A stretch of 64,000 nt of DNA from Deinococcus soli (ex Cha et al. 2016) (GCF_001007995.1 NZ_CP011389.1:248001-312000); one strand, 5' to 3'; positions 26,851 through 36,817 are shown, counted from the first letter of the stretch. Numbers and translations are program-made. Notes: generated from the sequence alone by a model not told the origin.

Positions 26851-27219
26851 ATGAGCAAGTCCTTCACCCTGCCACTGATGGCGGCGCTGCCCGTCCTGCT
26901 GGCCTCCTGCGGGAACGACCTGGACCGGTATTCCCGCACCAGCTACAGCAGCTATGAGCAGTGCCTGATCGCCAACCGCGTCCTGATCGACCGGGGCCTG
27001 AGCAACCCCTGCGTGTACCGCACGGGCGGCGGGTACTACGGCCCGTACGTGCGGGTCGTGAGCGGCACCACCCGCTACGTCGGCTACGACCGCCTGGGCA
27101 AGGTGTCCGGCGCGGGCCTGACGTACGACAGCAAGCGCGGCTCGTACGGCAACTTCAAGGCGCCCGTCAGCCGGGGTGGCTTCATGTCCGGCAGCCGCTC
27201 GGGCAGCTTCGGCGGCTGA
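26851..27219 (+). CDS. small predicted lipoprotein 1
   Basis: A 122-residue exported protein. The signal peptide ends in the lipobox LLASC (Cys near 20). The mature part is rich in Tyr, Gly, Ser and Arg ([19 protein letters not shown], then [14 protein letters not shown]) and ends [17 protein letters not shown]. That tail, VSRGGF followed by Ser/Gly, recurs in the next gene, marking the two as paralogue-like partners. The composition recalls E. coli YgiB/YjfM (DUF1190), which also precede a glutathionylspermidine-synthase-like gene, but identity is not established. Confidence 0.75.
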   Translation: MSKSFTLPLMAALPVLLASCGNDLDRYSRTSYSSYEQCLIANRVLIDRGLSNPCVYRTGGGYYGPYVRVVSGTTRYVGYDRLGKVSGAGLTYDSKRGSYGNFKAPVSRGGFMSGSRSGSFGG

Positions 27220-27283
27220 ATCTCCGTCCACCCGTCCCACTCTTTCTTTGCGTGCTCCCCTACTGGCGCGCGCCGGAGCCCCC

Positions 27284-27643
27284 ATGCCCAGAGAATTCAG
27301 CCTGCCCCTGATGACCGCCGTCCTCCCCGCCCTGATCGCGTCGTGTGCGAATCAGCCCGCGCAGCAGGTCAACCAGCCGTACGCCCAGTACGGCGCGCAG
27401 ACCGTCCCGGACGGCTGTGAACTCGAACTCGACGGAGAGATCGACTGCGACCACGACAGCGTCAAGCTGAAGACCGGGAAGAGCACGAGCAAGGTGGCCA
27501 AGGCGGTCGTGGCGGGTGTCGCGGCCCGGACGGCCAGCCGCACGACCTCCACGCAAAGTGTGAACTCTGCGTCGGGCGTGTCGCGGGGTGGGTTCACCAC
27601 CTCGGCCCGCGCGAGCAGCACGGGCAGCGGGTACGGCGGATGA
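27284..27643 (+). CDS. small predicted lipoprotein 2
   Basis: A 119-residue protein with signal peptide and lipobox LIASC (Cys near 21). The N-terminal 20 residues closely parallel lipoprotein 1 ([17 protein letters not shown] versus [16 protein letters not shown]) and the C-terminus again has VSRGGF plus a Ser/Gly tail, while the middle differs ([16 protein letters not shown]). ATG 27284 has GGAG 6 nt upstream. The stop overlaps the next start (ATGA). It probably arose by duplication. Confidence 0.75.
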   Translation: MPREFSLPLMTAVLPALIASCANQPAQQVNQPYAQYGAQTVPDGCELELDGEIDCDHDSVKLKTGKSTSKVAKAVVAGVAARTASRTTSTQSVNSASGVSRGGFTTSARASSTGSGYGG

Positions 27644-28803
27644 TCCGGCGCACCGTGACACCCCGCCCGGACTGGGAGGCGCGGCTGCGCGAGGTGGGCT
27701 TCACGTGGTTCGCTCCCACGCCCGAGCATCCGGTGCCGTACTGGAGCGAGGACGGGTACTACGCCTTCACGACCGACCAGATCGAGCAGATCCGGTCCGC
27801 CAGTCAGGAACTGACGAACCTGGTGCTGGAAGCGACCGGGCACGCCATCGAACGTGGGCGGCTGGCGGAACTGGGCATCCCGGCGTTCCTGCACAGCGCC
27901 GTGCGGGACTCCTGGGAACAAGATGATCCGACGGTGTATATGCGCCTGGACCTTGCCTACGACGGCCACAGCGGCGTGAAGCTGCTGGAGGTCAACGCGC
28001 AGACCCCCACCAGTCTGCTGGAGGCGGCGGTCAGTCAGTGGCAGTGGCTCGAAGACCAGCAGGCGCGCGGCGAGCTGCCCGCAGGGGCAACCCAGTGGAA
28101 CACCATTCATGAGGGCCTGACCGAACAGTGGGCGCACCTGAAAGCCGCGCGGGGCGTTCATGAGGTGGCCTTCTCCAGCGCCCGCGTCGAGGAGGACGCC
28201 GCGACCGTCACGTACCTGCGTGAACTGGCCGGGGCAGCGGGCCTGCGCACGTCATTCATCTTCACCGAGGACCTGGGCACCAGTCCCACCGAACCCTACC
28301 TGCTGGACACCTGGAGTCTGCCCATCCGGGGGCTGATGTGGCTGTGGCCGTTCGAGTTCGCGTGGGAGTCCCGCGACTCGGCGTTCCTGGCGAGCACCGG
28401 CACGCGCTTCATCGAGCCACTGTGGAAGGCCGTCACCGGCAGCAAGGGCCTGCTGGCGCTGCTGCACGAGCTGAACCCCGGGCACCCGAACCTGCTGCCC
28501 GCCACGCTCACGTCCGGCGCGCTGGGGGCGGACGTGGTGCGCAAGCCGCTGTACTCCCGCGAGGGACAGAACGTGCAGCTGCCCGGCGAGGCCAGCACGC
28601 CCGGCGCGTACGCCGACCTGCCCGTGGTCGAGCAGGCGTACACCGAACTGCCCACCGCGCAGGCCCCGGACGGCCCCAGGTACCCGGTGCTGGGCGTGTG
28701 GGTCGCCGGGGATGAGGTGTGCGGCCTGGGCATCCGAGAGGGACGCTCACGCGTGACGGACAACCGCGCCACCTTCGCGCCGCATGTGGTGCTGCCCGGA
28801 TGA
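27640..28803 (+). CDS. glutathionylspermidine synthase-family ATP-grasp protein
   Basis: A 387-residue member of the GSP-synthase C-terminal domain family (YgiC/YjfC type), an ATP-grasp amidoligase. It begins [25 protein letters not shown]-grasp signatures are [26 protein letters not shown], with EVNAQTPT acidic metal ligands, and [15 protein letters not shown], which carries the ATP-binding Lys. No amidase domain is present, as in YgiC. Overlaps on both sides put it in one operon with two lipoproteins and a potassium channel. The substrate is probably a peptide or polyamine but is unknown. Confidence 0.88.
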   Translation: MIRRTVTPRPDWEARLREVGFTWFAPTPEHPVPYWSEDGYYAFTTDQIEQIRSASQELTNLVLEATGHAIERGRLAELGIPAFLHSAVRDSWEQDDPTVYMRLDLAYDGHSGVKLLEVNAQTPTSLLEAAVSQWQWLEDQQARGELPAGATQWNTIHEGLTEQWAHLKAARGVHEVAFSSARVEEDAATVTYLRELAGAAGLRTSFIFTEDLGTSPTEPYLLDTWSLPIRGLMWLWPFEFAWESRDSAFLASTGTRFIEPLWKAVTGSKGLLALLHELNPGHPNLLPATLTSGALGADVVRKPLYSREGQNVQLPGEASTPGAYADLPVVEQAYTELPTAQAPDGPRYPVLGVWVAGDEVCGLGIREGRSRVTDNRATFAPHVVLPG

Positions 28804-29606
28804 GCGCGCCCAGGACCTTCCGGGAGAACCTGCACTCGTTCCTCGATCCGAGTGACGGCGCGGGCCCCGCCGAGCGGCTGTTCAATGCGCTGCTGGTCAC
28901 GCTGATCCTGCTGACGATCGCCGTGACGATCCTGGGCACCGTCCCGGACGTTGCGCGGGAGTATGGGCCGGCCATCCGTGCGTTCGACTACGTGTGCGCG
29001 TTCGTGTTCGGCCTGGAGTACCTGGGGCGGCTGTACGTCACGCCGCTGCGGCCCGGCTTCGACGGCACCCCCCGTTCGTACCTGCGGTACGCGACCTCGC
29101 CACTGCCGCTGATCGACCTGCTGGTCCTGATCTCGCTCATGGTGCCTGCCACAACTGCCCTGGCCAGCCTGCGCGGCCTGCGCCTGCTGAAACTCCTGAG
29201 CCTGCTGAAGCTGGGCCGGTACTCGGACTCGCTGCAACTGATCGGGCGGGTCATCCGCCAGCGGACCGGGGAACTGCTGTCCACCGTGCTGATCGTGCTG
29301 GTCCTCGTGTTCATCGCCGCGAGCCTGCTGTACCAGGTGGAATCCAGTGCGGGGACCAAGGGTTTCGAGAGCATCCCGCAGGCACTGTGGTGGGCCGTCG
29401 TGACCCTGACCACCACCGGGTACGGCGACGTGTACCCCGCCACGCCGCTGGGCAAGGCCGCGGCTGGACTGATCATGCTGTTCGGGGTGGGCATGGTGGC
29501 CCTCCCGGCGGGCATGATCGCCAGCGGCTTCGCCGAGGAACTCTCGCGCCTGCGCCAGCAGGAAACGGTGGCCTGTTGCCCGCACTGCGGCAAGGCGCTG
29601 GAATAA
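28800..29606 (+). CDS. voltage-gated-type potassium channel
   Basis: A 268-residue membrane protein with S1-S4-like helices, a weak S4 (LRGLRLLKLLSLLKLGRYS) with regularly spaced Arg/Lys, and a pore with filter TTTGYGD between the last two helices. The C-terminus ends CCPHCGKALE, a CxxC pair without the second half of a zinc ribbon in the same chain; tetramer assembly could complete a site. The ATG overlaps the GSP-synthase-like stop (ATGA). Coupling of channel and ATP-grasp enzyme suggests a role in envelope or ionic stress. Confidence 0.9.
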   Translation: MSAPRTFRENLHSFLDPSDGAGPAERLFNALLVTLILLTIAVTILGTVPDVAREYGPAIRAFDYVCAFVFGLEYLGRLYVTPLRPGFDGTPRSYLRYATSPLPLIDLLVLISLMVPATTALASLRGLRLLKLLSLLKLGRYSDSLQLIGRVIRQRTGELLSTVLIVLVLVFIAASLLYQVESSAGTKGFESIPQALWWAVVTLTTTGYGDVYPATPLGKAAAGLIMLFGVGMVALPAGMIASGFAEELSRLRQQETVACCPHCGKALE

Positions 29607-29663
29607 TTCAGGCATGAAGGCGAGCAACGGTCAACTGCCGTCGCTCCCGTGTCATTCACTCGT

Positions 29664-30221
29664 TCAGCGGCGGCCCTTGACCAGCCACGCGTGTTCCCCG
29701 ATCCCGGCGGCCTGGTTCGCGGCGCGGGCCATGACGAACAGCAGGTCCGACAGGCGGTTCAGGTACACCTGCACGTGCGCGTTGGCGTCCTCCTCGTGCA
29801 GGAGGCGGATCACCTCGCGTTCGGCGCGGCGGGCGACCGTGCGGGCCACGTGCAGGCTCGCGGCGACCGGAGTGCCGCCGGGGTGCACGAAGCCCGTGAA
29901 GGGTGGCGCGCCTTCCTGGTAGCGGTCGATCATCGCCTCGATGAACGCGGTGTCCTGCTCGTCCATGCGGCTGATCTTCTTCTCGTACGTGGTGCCGCTG
30001 CGGGTGGCGAGGTCGGCCCCGACATCGAACAGGGCGTTCTGGAGGTACTCGAGGTCGGCGTCCATCTCGGCACTGGGGCCGTGCGCGCGGGCCACGCCGA
30101 TGGCGCTGTTCAGTTCGTCCACCGTGCCGTACGCTTCCACGCGGATGTTCGCCTTGCTGACGCGGTCCGCGCCGTACAGGCCGGTCGTACCGCCGTCCCC
30201 CGTCTTCGTGTAGAGCTTCAT
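29664..30221 (-). CDS. cob(I)alamin adenosyltransferase, PduO type
   Basis: A 185-residue trimeric enzyme that transfers adenosyl from ATP to cob(I)alamin. It starts MKLYTKTGDGGTTGLYGADRV, the PduO ATP-binding signature, and has YGTVDELNSAIG, FDVGADLAT and the C-terminal RTVARRAEREV and YLNRLSDLLFVMARAAN helices with the catalytic Arg and Asn residues. Start ATG 30221 lies 7 nt behind TACCCT (leaderless). No other cobalamin gene is in the window. Confidence 0.93.
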   Translation of the reverse strand: MKLYTKTGDGGTTGLYGADRVSKANIRVEAYGTVDELNSAIGVARAHGPSAEMDADLEYLQNALFDVGADLATRSGTTYEKKISRMDEQDTAFIEAMIDRYQEGAPPFTGFVHPGGTPVAASLHVARTVARRAEREVIRLLHEEDANAHVQVYLNRLSDLLFVMARAANQAAGIGEHAWLVKGRR

Positions 30222-30228
30222 GCCCCAC

Positions 30229-30234
30229 AGGGTA
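30229..30234 (-). promoter_or_regulatory. leaderless -10 for the PduO-type gene
   Basis: TACCCT on the minus strand is followed by 7 nt and the ATG at 30221. Confidence 0.5.
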
Positions 30235-30243
30235 GTGGATGGT

Positions 30244-30306
30244 GAACGGTTGATGGTTGAGAGGAGGTGGTTCGCCTCGCTATCAACCATCAGCTGTCAA
30301 CCGTTC
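30244..30306 (-). repeat. short hairpin repeat, family 2 copy 3
   Basis: GAACGGTTGA pairs with TCAACCGTTC (30244-30253, 30297-30306) and the next TGGTTGA with TCAACCA (30254-30260, 30283-30289), with 7 extra bases on one side. The tip carries GAGGAGG/CCTCGC. It lies 8 nt beyond the malQ stop codon, so it can act as the malQ terminator. Confidence 0.7.
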
Positions 30307-30313
30307 CCGCTCC

Positions 30314-31816
30314 TTACCGTCCGGTCGCCTCGGTCAGGTCCCGCAGGCTGCGGGCGAGGTCTGGGCGGAGGTCAGCCGCGGCGTACCGCCAGGTCCAGTT
30401 GTGCTGTCCCGTCGTGCCGGGGAGGTTCATGCGGGCCTCGGTGCCGAGGTTCAGCAGGTCCTGGAGGGGCACGACGGCCAGCCGGGCGCGGCTCTCGAAG
30501 GCCATGCGGGTCAGTTGCGCCGCGAAGGTGTCCTCGGTGGGGTCGCTGCTGGTGTACACGCGGAAGTTGTGCCGTTCGAGTTCGTCGGCGTTCCGCCACC
30601 AGCCGCGCGTGGTGTCGTTGTCGTGCGTGCCGGTGTACACGACCTGGTTCTCCCGGAGGTTGTGGGGCAGGAAGTCGTTCACGCTGAAGTCCCCGCCACC
30701 GAACGCGAACTGGAGGACGGCCATGCCGGGGAAGTCGAAGTCGTCGCGGAGTGTCTCCACGTCGGGCGTGATGACGCCCAGGTCCTCCGCGATGATCGGC
30801 AGGGTGCCCAGGGCGTTCCGGACGGCCTCGAACATCTCGTGCCCCCTGGCGGGCATCCACTGGCCGTGAATGGCGGTCTCGGCGGGGAACGGGATCTCCC
30901 AGGAGGCCGCGAAGCCCCGGAAGTGGTCGATGCGGATCACGTCGAACAGTTTCAGGCTGCCCTGGAAGCGCTTGATCCACCACTGGTAGCCGTCCCTGTC
31001 CATGACGTCCCAGTTGTACAGGGGGTTGCCCCACAGCTGCCCGGTCTCGCTGAAGTAGTCCGGCGGGACGCCCGCGACGACGGTGGGCTGGCCCTGGTCA
31101 TCGAAGTAGAACTGGTCGCGGTTCGCCCAGGCGTCGCTGCTGTCCATGGCGACGAAGATCGGGATGTCCCCGATGATCTCGATGCCCTTCTCGGCGGCGT
31201 AGCGGCGCAGGACCGTCCACTGGCGGAAGAACAGGAACTGGATGAACTTCACCCGTTCGATCTCTTCTTTCAGGCGGGTGCGGGCGCTGGCGATCACCTG
31301 GGGGTCGCGGTCGCGGGTGCCGGGTTCCCAGGCGTTCCAGGGCAGGCCGCCGTGGGCGTTCTTCAGCGCCATGAACAGGGCGTAGTCGTCGAGCCAGTCG
31401 GCTTCCTCGGCCTTGAAGGCGTCGAAGTCGGGCTTCAGGTGCTGGGCGTCCCCGAAGGCGTAGCGGGCGTAGGCGCGTTCCAGCATCTGGTTACGCCACA
31501 CGTACTGCTGGCCGAAGTCGACCTTGCCGGGGTTGAATTCGGGCAGGACGTTGAAGTCCTTGTCCTCCAGCAGGCCGTGTTCGCGCAGGGCGTTCAGGTC
31601 GATCAGGTAGGGGTTCCCGGCGAAGGCGCTGAACGCCTGGTAGGGGCTGTCGCCGTACCCGGTGGGGCCCAGGGGCATGACCTGCCAGTACTTCTGGCCG
31701 GCCAGGGCGAGCCAGTCGACGAACGCGCGGGCGTACTGGCCGAGTTCGCCGATTCCGAAAGGGCCGGGAAGGCTGGTGGGGTGCAGCAGGACGCCGCTGG
31801 ATCGTGGAATGGTCAT
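30314..31816 (-). CDS. malQ: 4-alpha-glucanotransferase (amylomaltase), GH77
   Basis: A 500-residue cytosolic enzyme that disproportionates maltodextrins and glycogen-derived glucans. It opens RSSGVLLHPTSLPGPFGIGELG, the family start, and shows the nucleophile Asp in VIRIDHFRGF, the acid/base Glu in IIAEDLGVITPDV, and the third acidic residue in YTGTHDNDTTRGWW. Length matches the Thermus enzyme class. GGAGG lies 10 nt before the ATG. No other glycogen or maltose gene is adjacent. The 272 nt upstream (31817-32088) show only a 14-bp palindrome at 31912-31925 and a TACTAT candidate -10. Confidence 0.95.
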   Translation of the reverse strand: MTIPRSSGVLLHPTSLPGPFGIGELGQYARAFVDWLALAGQKYWQVMPLGPTGYGDSPYQAFSAFAGNPYLIDLNALREHGLLEDKDFNVLPEFNPGKVDFGQQYVWRNQMLERAYARYAFGDAQHLKPDFDAFKAEEADWLDDYALFMALKNAHGGLPWNAWEPGTRDRDPQVIASARTRLKEEIERVKFIQFLFFRQWTVLRRYAAEKGIEIIGDIPIFVAMDSSDAWANRDQFYFDDQGQPTVVAGVPPDYFSETGQLWGNPLYNWDVMDRDGYQWWIKRFQGSLKLFDVIRIDHFRGFAASWEIPFPAETAIHGQWMPARGHEMFEAVRNALGTLPIIAEDLGVITPDVETLRDDFDFPGMAVLQFAFGGGDFSVNDFLPHNLRENQVVYTGTHDNDTTRGWWRNADELERHNFRVYTSSDPTEDTFAAQLTRMAFESRARLAVVPLQDLLNLGTEARMNLPGTTGQHNWTWRYAAADLRPDLARSLRDLTEATGR

Positions 31817-32088
31817 GGAAGGGGAGCCTCCGGTGGAACGGTCGTGGAACGAGAGTGGAAGTGATTCCAGTTAACAGGTCAAATAGTACAGTCCCACACC
31901 GTTCCCGGCATAGCGGCGCGCCGCTCACGGCCCTCATGTGCCCAGACAGGCCGGACAGCGGGGTGGGCGGCGCAGCAGGGAGCGGCCTCCTGGCTTCCAT
32001 GAGAAAGCGGCTGACACGGCAGTCACGTCACAACTCAGGGGCAATCTGAGCTGGTCGAGACTGCCGTGGTGAACCTGGGCCGGGGAAC

Positions 32089-33393
32089 TTACTGCCCCTG
32101 CGCGTCCTCGCGCTGCGCGGCGGCCGCCAGATCGAAGGCCTTCAGGGTGACCTTCACGTCACGCGGCTGCCCGTCGCGGATGACGGTCAGGGTGACGGTC
32201 TCGCCGATCCTGCGGCTGATGATCTGCTGCGGCAGCTCCTCCACGCCCGTGATGGGCTGGCCGTCCACGGCGGTGATCACGTCGCCGGGCAGGGTGGTGC
32301 GCTCCCCGTTGGACTCGTCGGTGACCGTGCGGCTGCCCTTCAGACCGGCGGCGGCGGCGGGGCTGCCCTGGTACACCCGGCCGATCAGGACGCCCTGGTC
32401 GGGCAGCTTGGCCTGCTTGCGCTCGTCGGCACTCAGGCTGGCCACGTCACCGATGCCGACGCCCAGGCTGGGCGTCTGGATGACGGTGCCCTTCCCCGCC
32501 TGCAACTCCGGCAGGAGTTTCTTGACGGTGTTCACGGGGATCGCGAAGCCCACCCCGGCGCTCTGGCCGATCCCCCCGGTGAGGATCTGGGTGTTCACGC
32601 CGATGACCTGCCCGGCGCTGTTCAGGAGTGGGCCGCCGCTGTTGCCGGGGTTGATGGCGGCGTCGGTCTGGATGACGTTCTGGTTCACGCCCTTCGTGCC
32701 GACCGGCACCTGCCGTTCCAGGCTGCTGATGATGCCCTCGGACACGCTGAAGTCCAGACCGAACGGGGCGCCCATGGCGATGGCCTTCAGGCCCACGTCC
32801 AGCTGGTCGCTGTCCCCCAGCGGCAGCGCCCGGATCTCGCTGCTGGGCACGCCCTCGGCGCGGATCAGGGCGAGGTCGAAGTCCGGCGCGCGGGCGACGA
32901 CCTTCGCCGTGTACGTCTTCTTGCTGCCGTGCAGGCGGACCGTGATCTCGCTCGCGCCCTCCACGACGTGGTTGTTCGTGATGATGTCACCGCTGCCCGT
33001 CACGAAGAAGCCGCTGCCGGTCCCGGTCTGCTCCTGCCCGCCACCATCGCCGAAGCCGAAGGGGAGCTGCTGCTGGAGGCGCTGGCGCAGCTGGGCCTGG
33101 GCGCTGCTGCTGTCGCGTTCCGTGACGCTGATGTACACCAGGCCGTCGCGGCGCTCCCTGACGACCTGCACGGTGTTGGCCTCGGATTCCGTGCGGGCCC
33201 GGGCGCTGTCGTACGGCTGCGCGAGGGTCTGCACCATCTGCCCCTGGCGGGCGGGCGCGCCGGTCGTCGCACTCTCGGCCGGGGCGGGCGCCGCGGTGGT
33301 GGGTGTCTCACTGCGCTGGTGGATGTCGTAGCCGACCAGACCGCCCAGGACCAGGGAGCCGGTGAGTGCCAGGATGGACAGGGTCTTGTTCAT
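32089..33393 (-). CDS. HtrA/DegP-like serine protease
   Basis: A 434-residue membrane-anchored protease. The N-terminal hydrophobic anchor spans about 5-22; a low-complexity Ala/Pro/Thr linker follows. The trypsin-like domain has His142 (TNNHVV), Asp173 (DFDLAL) and Ser252 (GNSGGP). One PDZ domain is at about 310-420 (SLGVGIGDVAS, GVLIGRVYQGSPAAAAGL). It degrades misfolded periplasmic proteins. The start ATG stands 6 nt behind CAGACT, a weak leaderless -10. It lies beside a second exported protease, CtpA, on the same strand. Confidence 0.93.
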   Translation of the reverse strand: MNKTLSILALTGSLVLGGLVGYDIHQRSETPTTAAPAPAESATTGAPARQGQMVQTLAQPYDSARARTESEANTVQVVRERRDGLVYISVTERDSSSAQAQLRQRLQQQLPFGFGDGGGQEQTGTGSGFFVTGSGDIITNNHVVEGASEITVRLHGSKKTYTAKVVARAPDFDLALIRAEGVPSSEIRALPLGDSDQLDVGLKAIAMGAPFGLDFSVSEGIISSLERQVPVGTKGVNQNVIQTDAAINPGNSGGPLLNSAGQVIGVNTQILTGGIGQSAGVGFAIPVNTVKKLLPELQAGKGTVIQTPSLGVGIGDVASLSADERKQAKLPDQGVLIGRVYQGSPAAAAGLKGSRTVTDESNGERTTLPGDVITAVDGQPITGVEELPQQIISRRIGETVTLTVIRDGQPRDVKVTLKAFDLAAAAQREDAQGQ

Positions 33394-33515
33394 GCGCGCA
33401 GTCTGCCCACGCGGGGTTACACATCGGTTAAAACGCGGGTGGGGCCGTCTTCAGGAACGGCAGGGAGTGGCCCCCAGTCTGGAGAACCGCCCCCCGCTGT
33501 GCCGTGATGGACGGA

Positions 33516-34835
33516 TTACTGCCCGAGCACCTCGATGGCCTTCTTCAGGATGGCGTCGCCCTGCACGTCCACGACGGCCTCGCCCTGCTGGGCGCTGCGG
33601 GTGGGGCGCTTGACCTCGCCGGTGTAGCTGAACTTCCCGTCCTTGTCGGCGGTGACGGTCACGGGTTTGCCCTCGAGAGTCAGGGTGAGGGTCTCGCCGG
33701 GTTTCACGCCGCTGCCGCTGAAGTTCACGGGAGTGGTGTAGCGGGTATCCTTGACTTCAATGTCGGGCGTGACGCCCTTCTTGTGGATCTGGCGGCCCTT
33801 GGGGGTCAGCCACTCGTTGGACACGATGGCCGCCTTGCCGCCGTCGGGCAGGGTGATGGGGGTCTGCGCGACGCCCTTGCCGAAGGTCTGCTCGCCGATG
33901 ACCTGCGCGCGGCCCGTGTCCTGCAGCGCGCCGGACACGACCTCGCTGGCGCTGGCGCTGTTCTTGTTCACCAGGACGACCAGTTTGCCGGTGTAGTCGG
34001 TGGGGCGGTTGGTGGCGCTGCCGAACACCTGGGTGTTCTTCGCGCGGTCGCGCAGGCTGACGATCGGACCGCTGCCCAGGAACTGGTCGGCGACGTCCAC
34101 CCCGGCGTTCAGCAGGCCGCCGCCGTTGTCGCGCAGGTCCAGGATCAGTTTCTGCACGTTCTTCTTCTTCATGTCGGCCACGGCGGCGCGGAACTGCTCG
34201 CTGGCCTTCTCGTTGTAGAAGGTGTTCAGCGCGATGTACCCGACGCCTCCGGGCAGCACGGTGGATTCCACGCTGACGATCTGCACCGGCTGGCGTTCCA
34301 TCTTCACGGTGTACGGCTTGCCGTCGCGGGCGAAGGTCACGTTGACCTGGGTGCCCTTCTCGCCACGCACGAGACGCACGATCTCGTTCAGTTTCGCGCC
34401 GGTCACGTCCTTGTCGCCGATCTTCAGGAACACGTCCCCGATCTGCACCCCAGCGGTGGAGGCCGCGCCGGTCTTGAAGACGTTGTCGATCTTCCCGCCG
34501 GTGCCGTCGGCGTTCGCGGCGACCAGCGTCACGCCGATCCCGTAGAACTCGCCCTGGAGGTTCGCGGCGTCGATGGCGTTGTCCTCGGGTTCGCTGTAGT
34601 ACGTGAATTCGTCGCCCAGGCTGCCCAGCGCGCCGGTGATGGCGCCGCGCAGCACCTTGTCCTGATCCACGGGGTACAGGTAGTAGCGGTTCAGGTCGTT
34701 CAGCACCTGAATGAGGCTCTTGCCTTCCTTGCTGCTGCTCAGGTTCACCGGGGTGTACCCGCCCAGCTGCGCGTAGGCGACAGCGGCGGTGGCGGCCAGC
34801 GCGGCCCCCACGACAGTCATGCGTTTGGCGTTCAC
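33516..34835 (-). CDS. ctpA: carboxy-terminal processing protease CtpA (S41)
   Basis: A 439-residue exported S41 protease with an N-terminal signal sequence (MTVVGAALAATAAVAYAQ), a PDZ domain at about 95-180, and a Ser-Lys catalytic pair: Ser in SASASE (293-298) and Lys320 in GEQTFGKGVAQ. A short extra C-terminal domain (about 365-439) has repeated beta strands. The frame extends to 35810 through ftsE and repeat copy C, but GTG 34835, 7 nt behind TATCCT, is the start that fits the signal peptide. It is divergent from the ftsEX locus. Confidence 0.93.
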   Translation of the reverse strand: MNAKRMTVVGAALAATAAVAYAQLGGYTPVNLSSSKEGKSLIQVLNDLNRYYLYPVDQDKVLRGAITGALGSLGDEFTYYSEPEDNAIDAANLQGEFYGIGVTLVAANADGTGGKIDNVFKTGAASTAGVQIGDVFLKIGDKDVTGAKLNEIVRLVRGEKGTQVNVTFARDGKPYTVKMERQPVQIVSVESTVLPGGVGYIALNTFYNEKASEQFRAAVADMKKKNVQKLILDLRDNGGGLLNAGVDVADQFLGSGPIVSLRDRAKNTQVFGSATNRPTDYTGKLVVLVNKNSASASEVVSGALQDTGRAQVIGEQTFGKGVAQTPITLPDGGKAAIVSNEWLTPKGRQIHKKGVTPDIEVKDTRYTTPVNFSGSGVKPGETLTLTLEGKPVTVTADKDGKFSYTGEVKRPTRSAQQGEAVVDVQGDAILKKAIEVLGQ

Positions 34836-34842
34836 GCCGCTC

Positions 34843-34848
34843 AGGATA
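34843..34848 (-). promoter_or_regulatory. leaderless -10 for ctpA
   Basis: TATCCT on the minus strand is followed by 7 nt and the GTG at 34835. Confidence 0.55.
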
Positions 34849-34954
34849 GAGCGCGGCGGTGAAACGAACGTAAGCGTCTTCCGGGTCGCGAGCGGGCTGG
34901 GCAGGCAGGCGTTCATGGGCCAGGCGCGCCCCTGGGCTATCCTGGGCGGCAAGC

Positions 34955-35008
34955 ATGACCAAGCGCATCCACTTACCGCCTCTTCACCTTCCGGGGGAAG
35001 CGGCGTGA
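34955..35008 (+). CDS. possible upstream peptide coupled to ftsE
   Basis: A 17-codon frame, MTKRIHLPPLHLPGEAA, whose TGA overlaps the ftsE GTG start (GTGA), the same junction used between real genes here. TATCCT at 34938-34943 would start RNA close to its ATG. It contains the GGGGGA used as the ftsE ribosome-binding site. It could be a coupling uORF or simply a leader; there is no homology evidence. Confidence 0.35.
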   Translation: MTKRIHLPPLHLPGEAA

Positions 35009-35688
35009 TCGATTTCAAGCACGTGACCCTGGAGTACCCCGTGACCCGCACCCTCGCGCTGGATGACGTGTCCCTGAACATCGGCAAGGGCGAGTTCGTG
35101 TACCTCGTGGGGCATTCCGGCGCCGGGAAGAGCTCCTTCATGAATCTGGTCCTGAAGCGGGCGCTGCCCAGCCGGGGCGAGGTGCGCGTGGCGGGCGAAC
35201 CGCTCTCGGCGTACCGGGGGCGGCGCACGTCCATCCTGCGCCGCCGCATGGGCACCGTCTTCCAGGACAACCTGCTGCTGCCGCACCTGAACGCCTTCGA
35301 CAACGTGGCGTTCGCGCTGCGCGTGACCGGCGTCCCGCAGCGCGAGTGGCCGCAGCGGGTCACGGCGGCCCTGCGGACCGTGGGCCTGGAACATAAGAAG
35401 TACGCGCTGCCGCTGCAACTGTCGCTGGGCGAGCAGCAGCGCGTGGCCATCGCGCGGGCCATCGTCGGAAACCCGCCGCTGCTGCTGGCGGACGAACCTA
35501 CCGGGAACCTCGACCCGGACAACAGCCGCGAGGTGCTGAAGGTGCTCCAGAACGTGAACCTGCGCGGCACGACCGTGATCGTCGCCACGCACGCCAAGGA
35601 CCTCGTGGAAACCTTCCGGCACCGCACGCTGACGCTGCGCAAGGGCAAGCTGGTCCGCGACGACCCGTATGGCGGGTACGCGCTGTGA
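35005..35688 (+). CDS. ftsE: cell division ATP-binding protein FtsE
   Basis: A 227-residue ABC ATPase partnering FtsX at the division site. Walker A is GHSGAGKSS (about 33-41), signature LSLGEQQRVAIARA, and Walker B LLLADEPTGN followed by the FtsE-typical HAKDLVETFRHR switch. The GTG at 35005 has GGGGGA 7 nt upstream. Its stop TGA is the left flank of repeat copy C, after which ftsX starts. Gene order ftsE-ftsX-EnvC-like supports FtsE over lipoprotein-export ATPases of the LolD type. Confidence 0.92.
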   Translation: MIDFKHVTLEYPVTRTLALDDVSLNIGKGEFVYLVGHSGAGKSSFMNLVLKRALPSRGEVRVAGEPLSAYRGRRTSILRRRMGTVFQDNLLLPHLNAFDNVAFALRVTGVPQREWPQRVTAALRTVGLEHKKYALPLQLSLGEQQRVAIARAIVGNPPLLLADEPTGNLDPDNSREVLKVLQNVNLRGTTVIVATHAKDLVETFRHRTLTLRKGKLVRDDPYGGYAL

Positions 35689-35821
35689 TACGGATTCCGT
35701 TTGTTCCGTTCACAACCCGGGGAAGCACCGGGTTGCCAACCCCACGTCCGGAATCCGATCTGCTCCTCCTCGCATCCGCTCGGATTGAACGGTTGAAAGC
35801 AACCATTCAATCGGAGTGCGT

Positions 35822-35822
<1 letters not shown>
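35689..35822 (+). repeat. 134-bp hairpin repeat, copy C
   Basis: It begins TACGGATTCCGTTTGTT directly after the ftsE TGA and ends GGAGTGCGTA, its last A being the first base of the ftsX ATG. TGA flanks it on both sides (35686-35688, 35823-35825). Hairpins: AACCCGG/CCGGGTT and GATTGAACGGTT/AACCATTCAATC. The GGAG at its end is 5 nt before the ftsX ATG, so the repeat supplies the ftsX translation start signals. Confidence 0.9.
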
Positions 35823-36685
<863 letters not shown>

Positions 36686-36817
36686 CACGGTTTCCGATTG
36701 AATGGCTTACAAAGCCGTTCAATCCGAGCGGAGCGAGTGGGAGAAAAACGGGTTCCGGACGTGGAGTTGGCAGATCGGTGATCTTCCGATCTGTCAACGA
36801 AACAAACGGAATCCGTA
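36686..36817 (-). repeat. 132-bp hairpin repeat, copy D
   Basis: Inverted relative to copy C, 864 bp away. It starts CACGGTTTCCGATTG directly after the ftsX TGA and ends GGAATCCGTA, its last A being the first base of the next ATG. Hairpin stems are AGATCGG/CCGATCT and GATTGAACGGCT/AGCCATTCAATC, both with compensatory changes against the other copies. Right flank is TGG instead of TGA. Confidence 0.88.

Noticed and set aside
27176..27283. Longer start for lipoprotein 2
   Set aside because: It would bury the signal peptide and lipobox; ATG 27284 has GGAG at the right distance.
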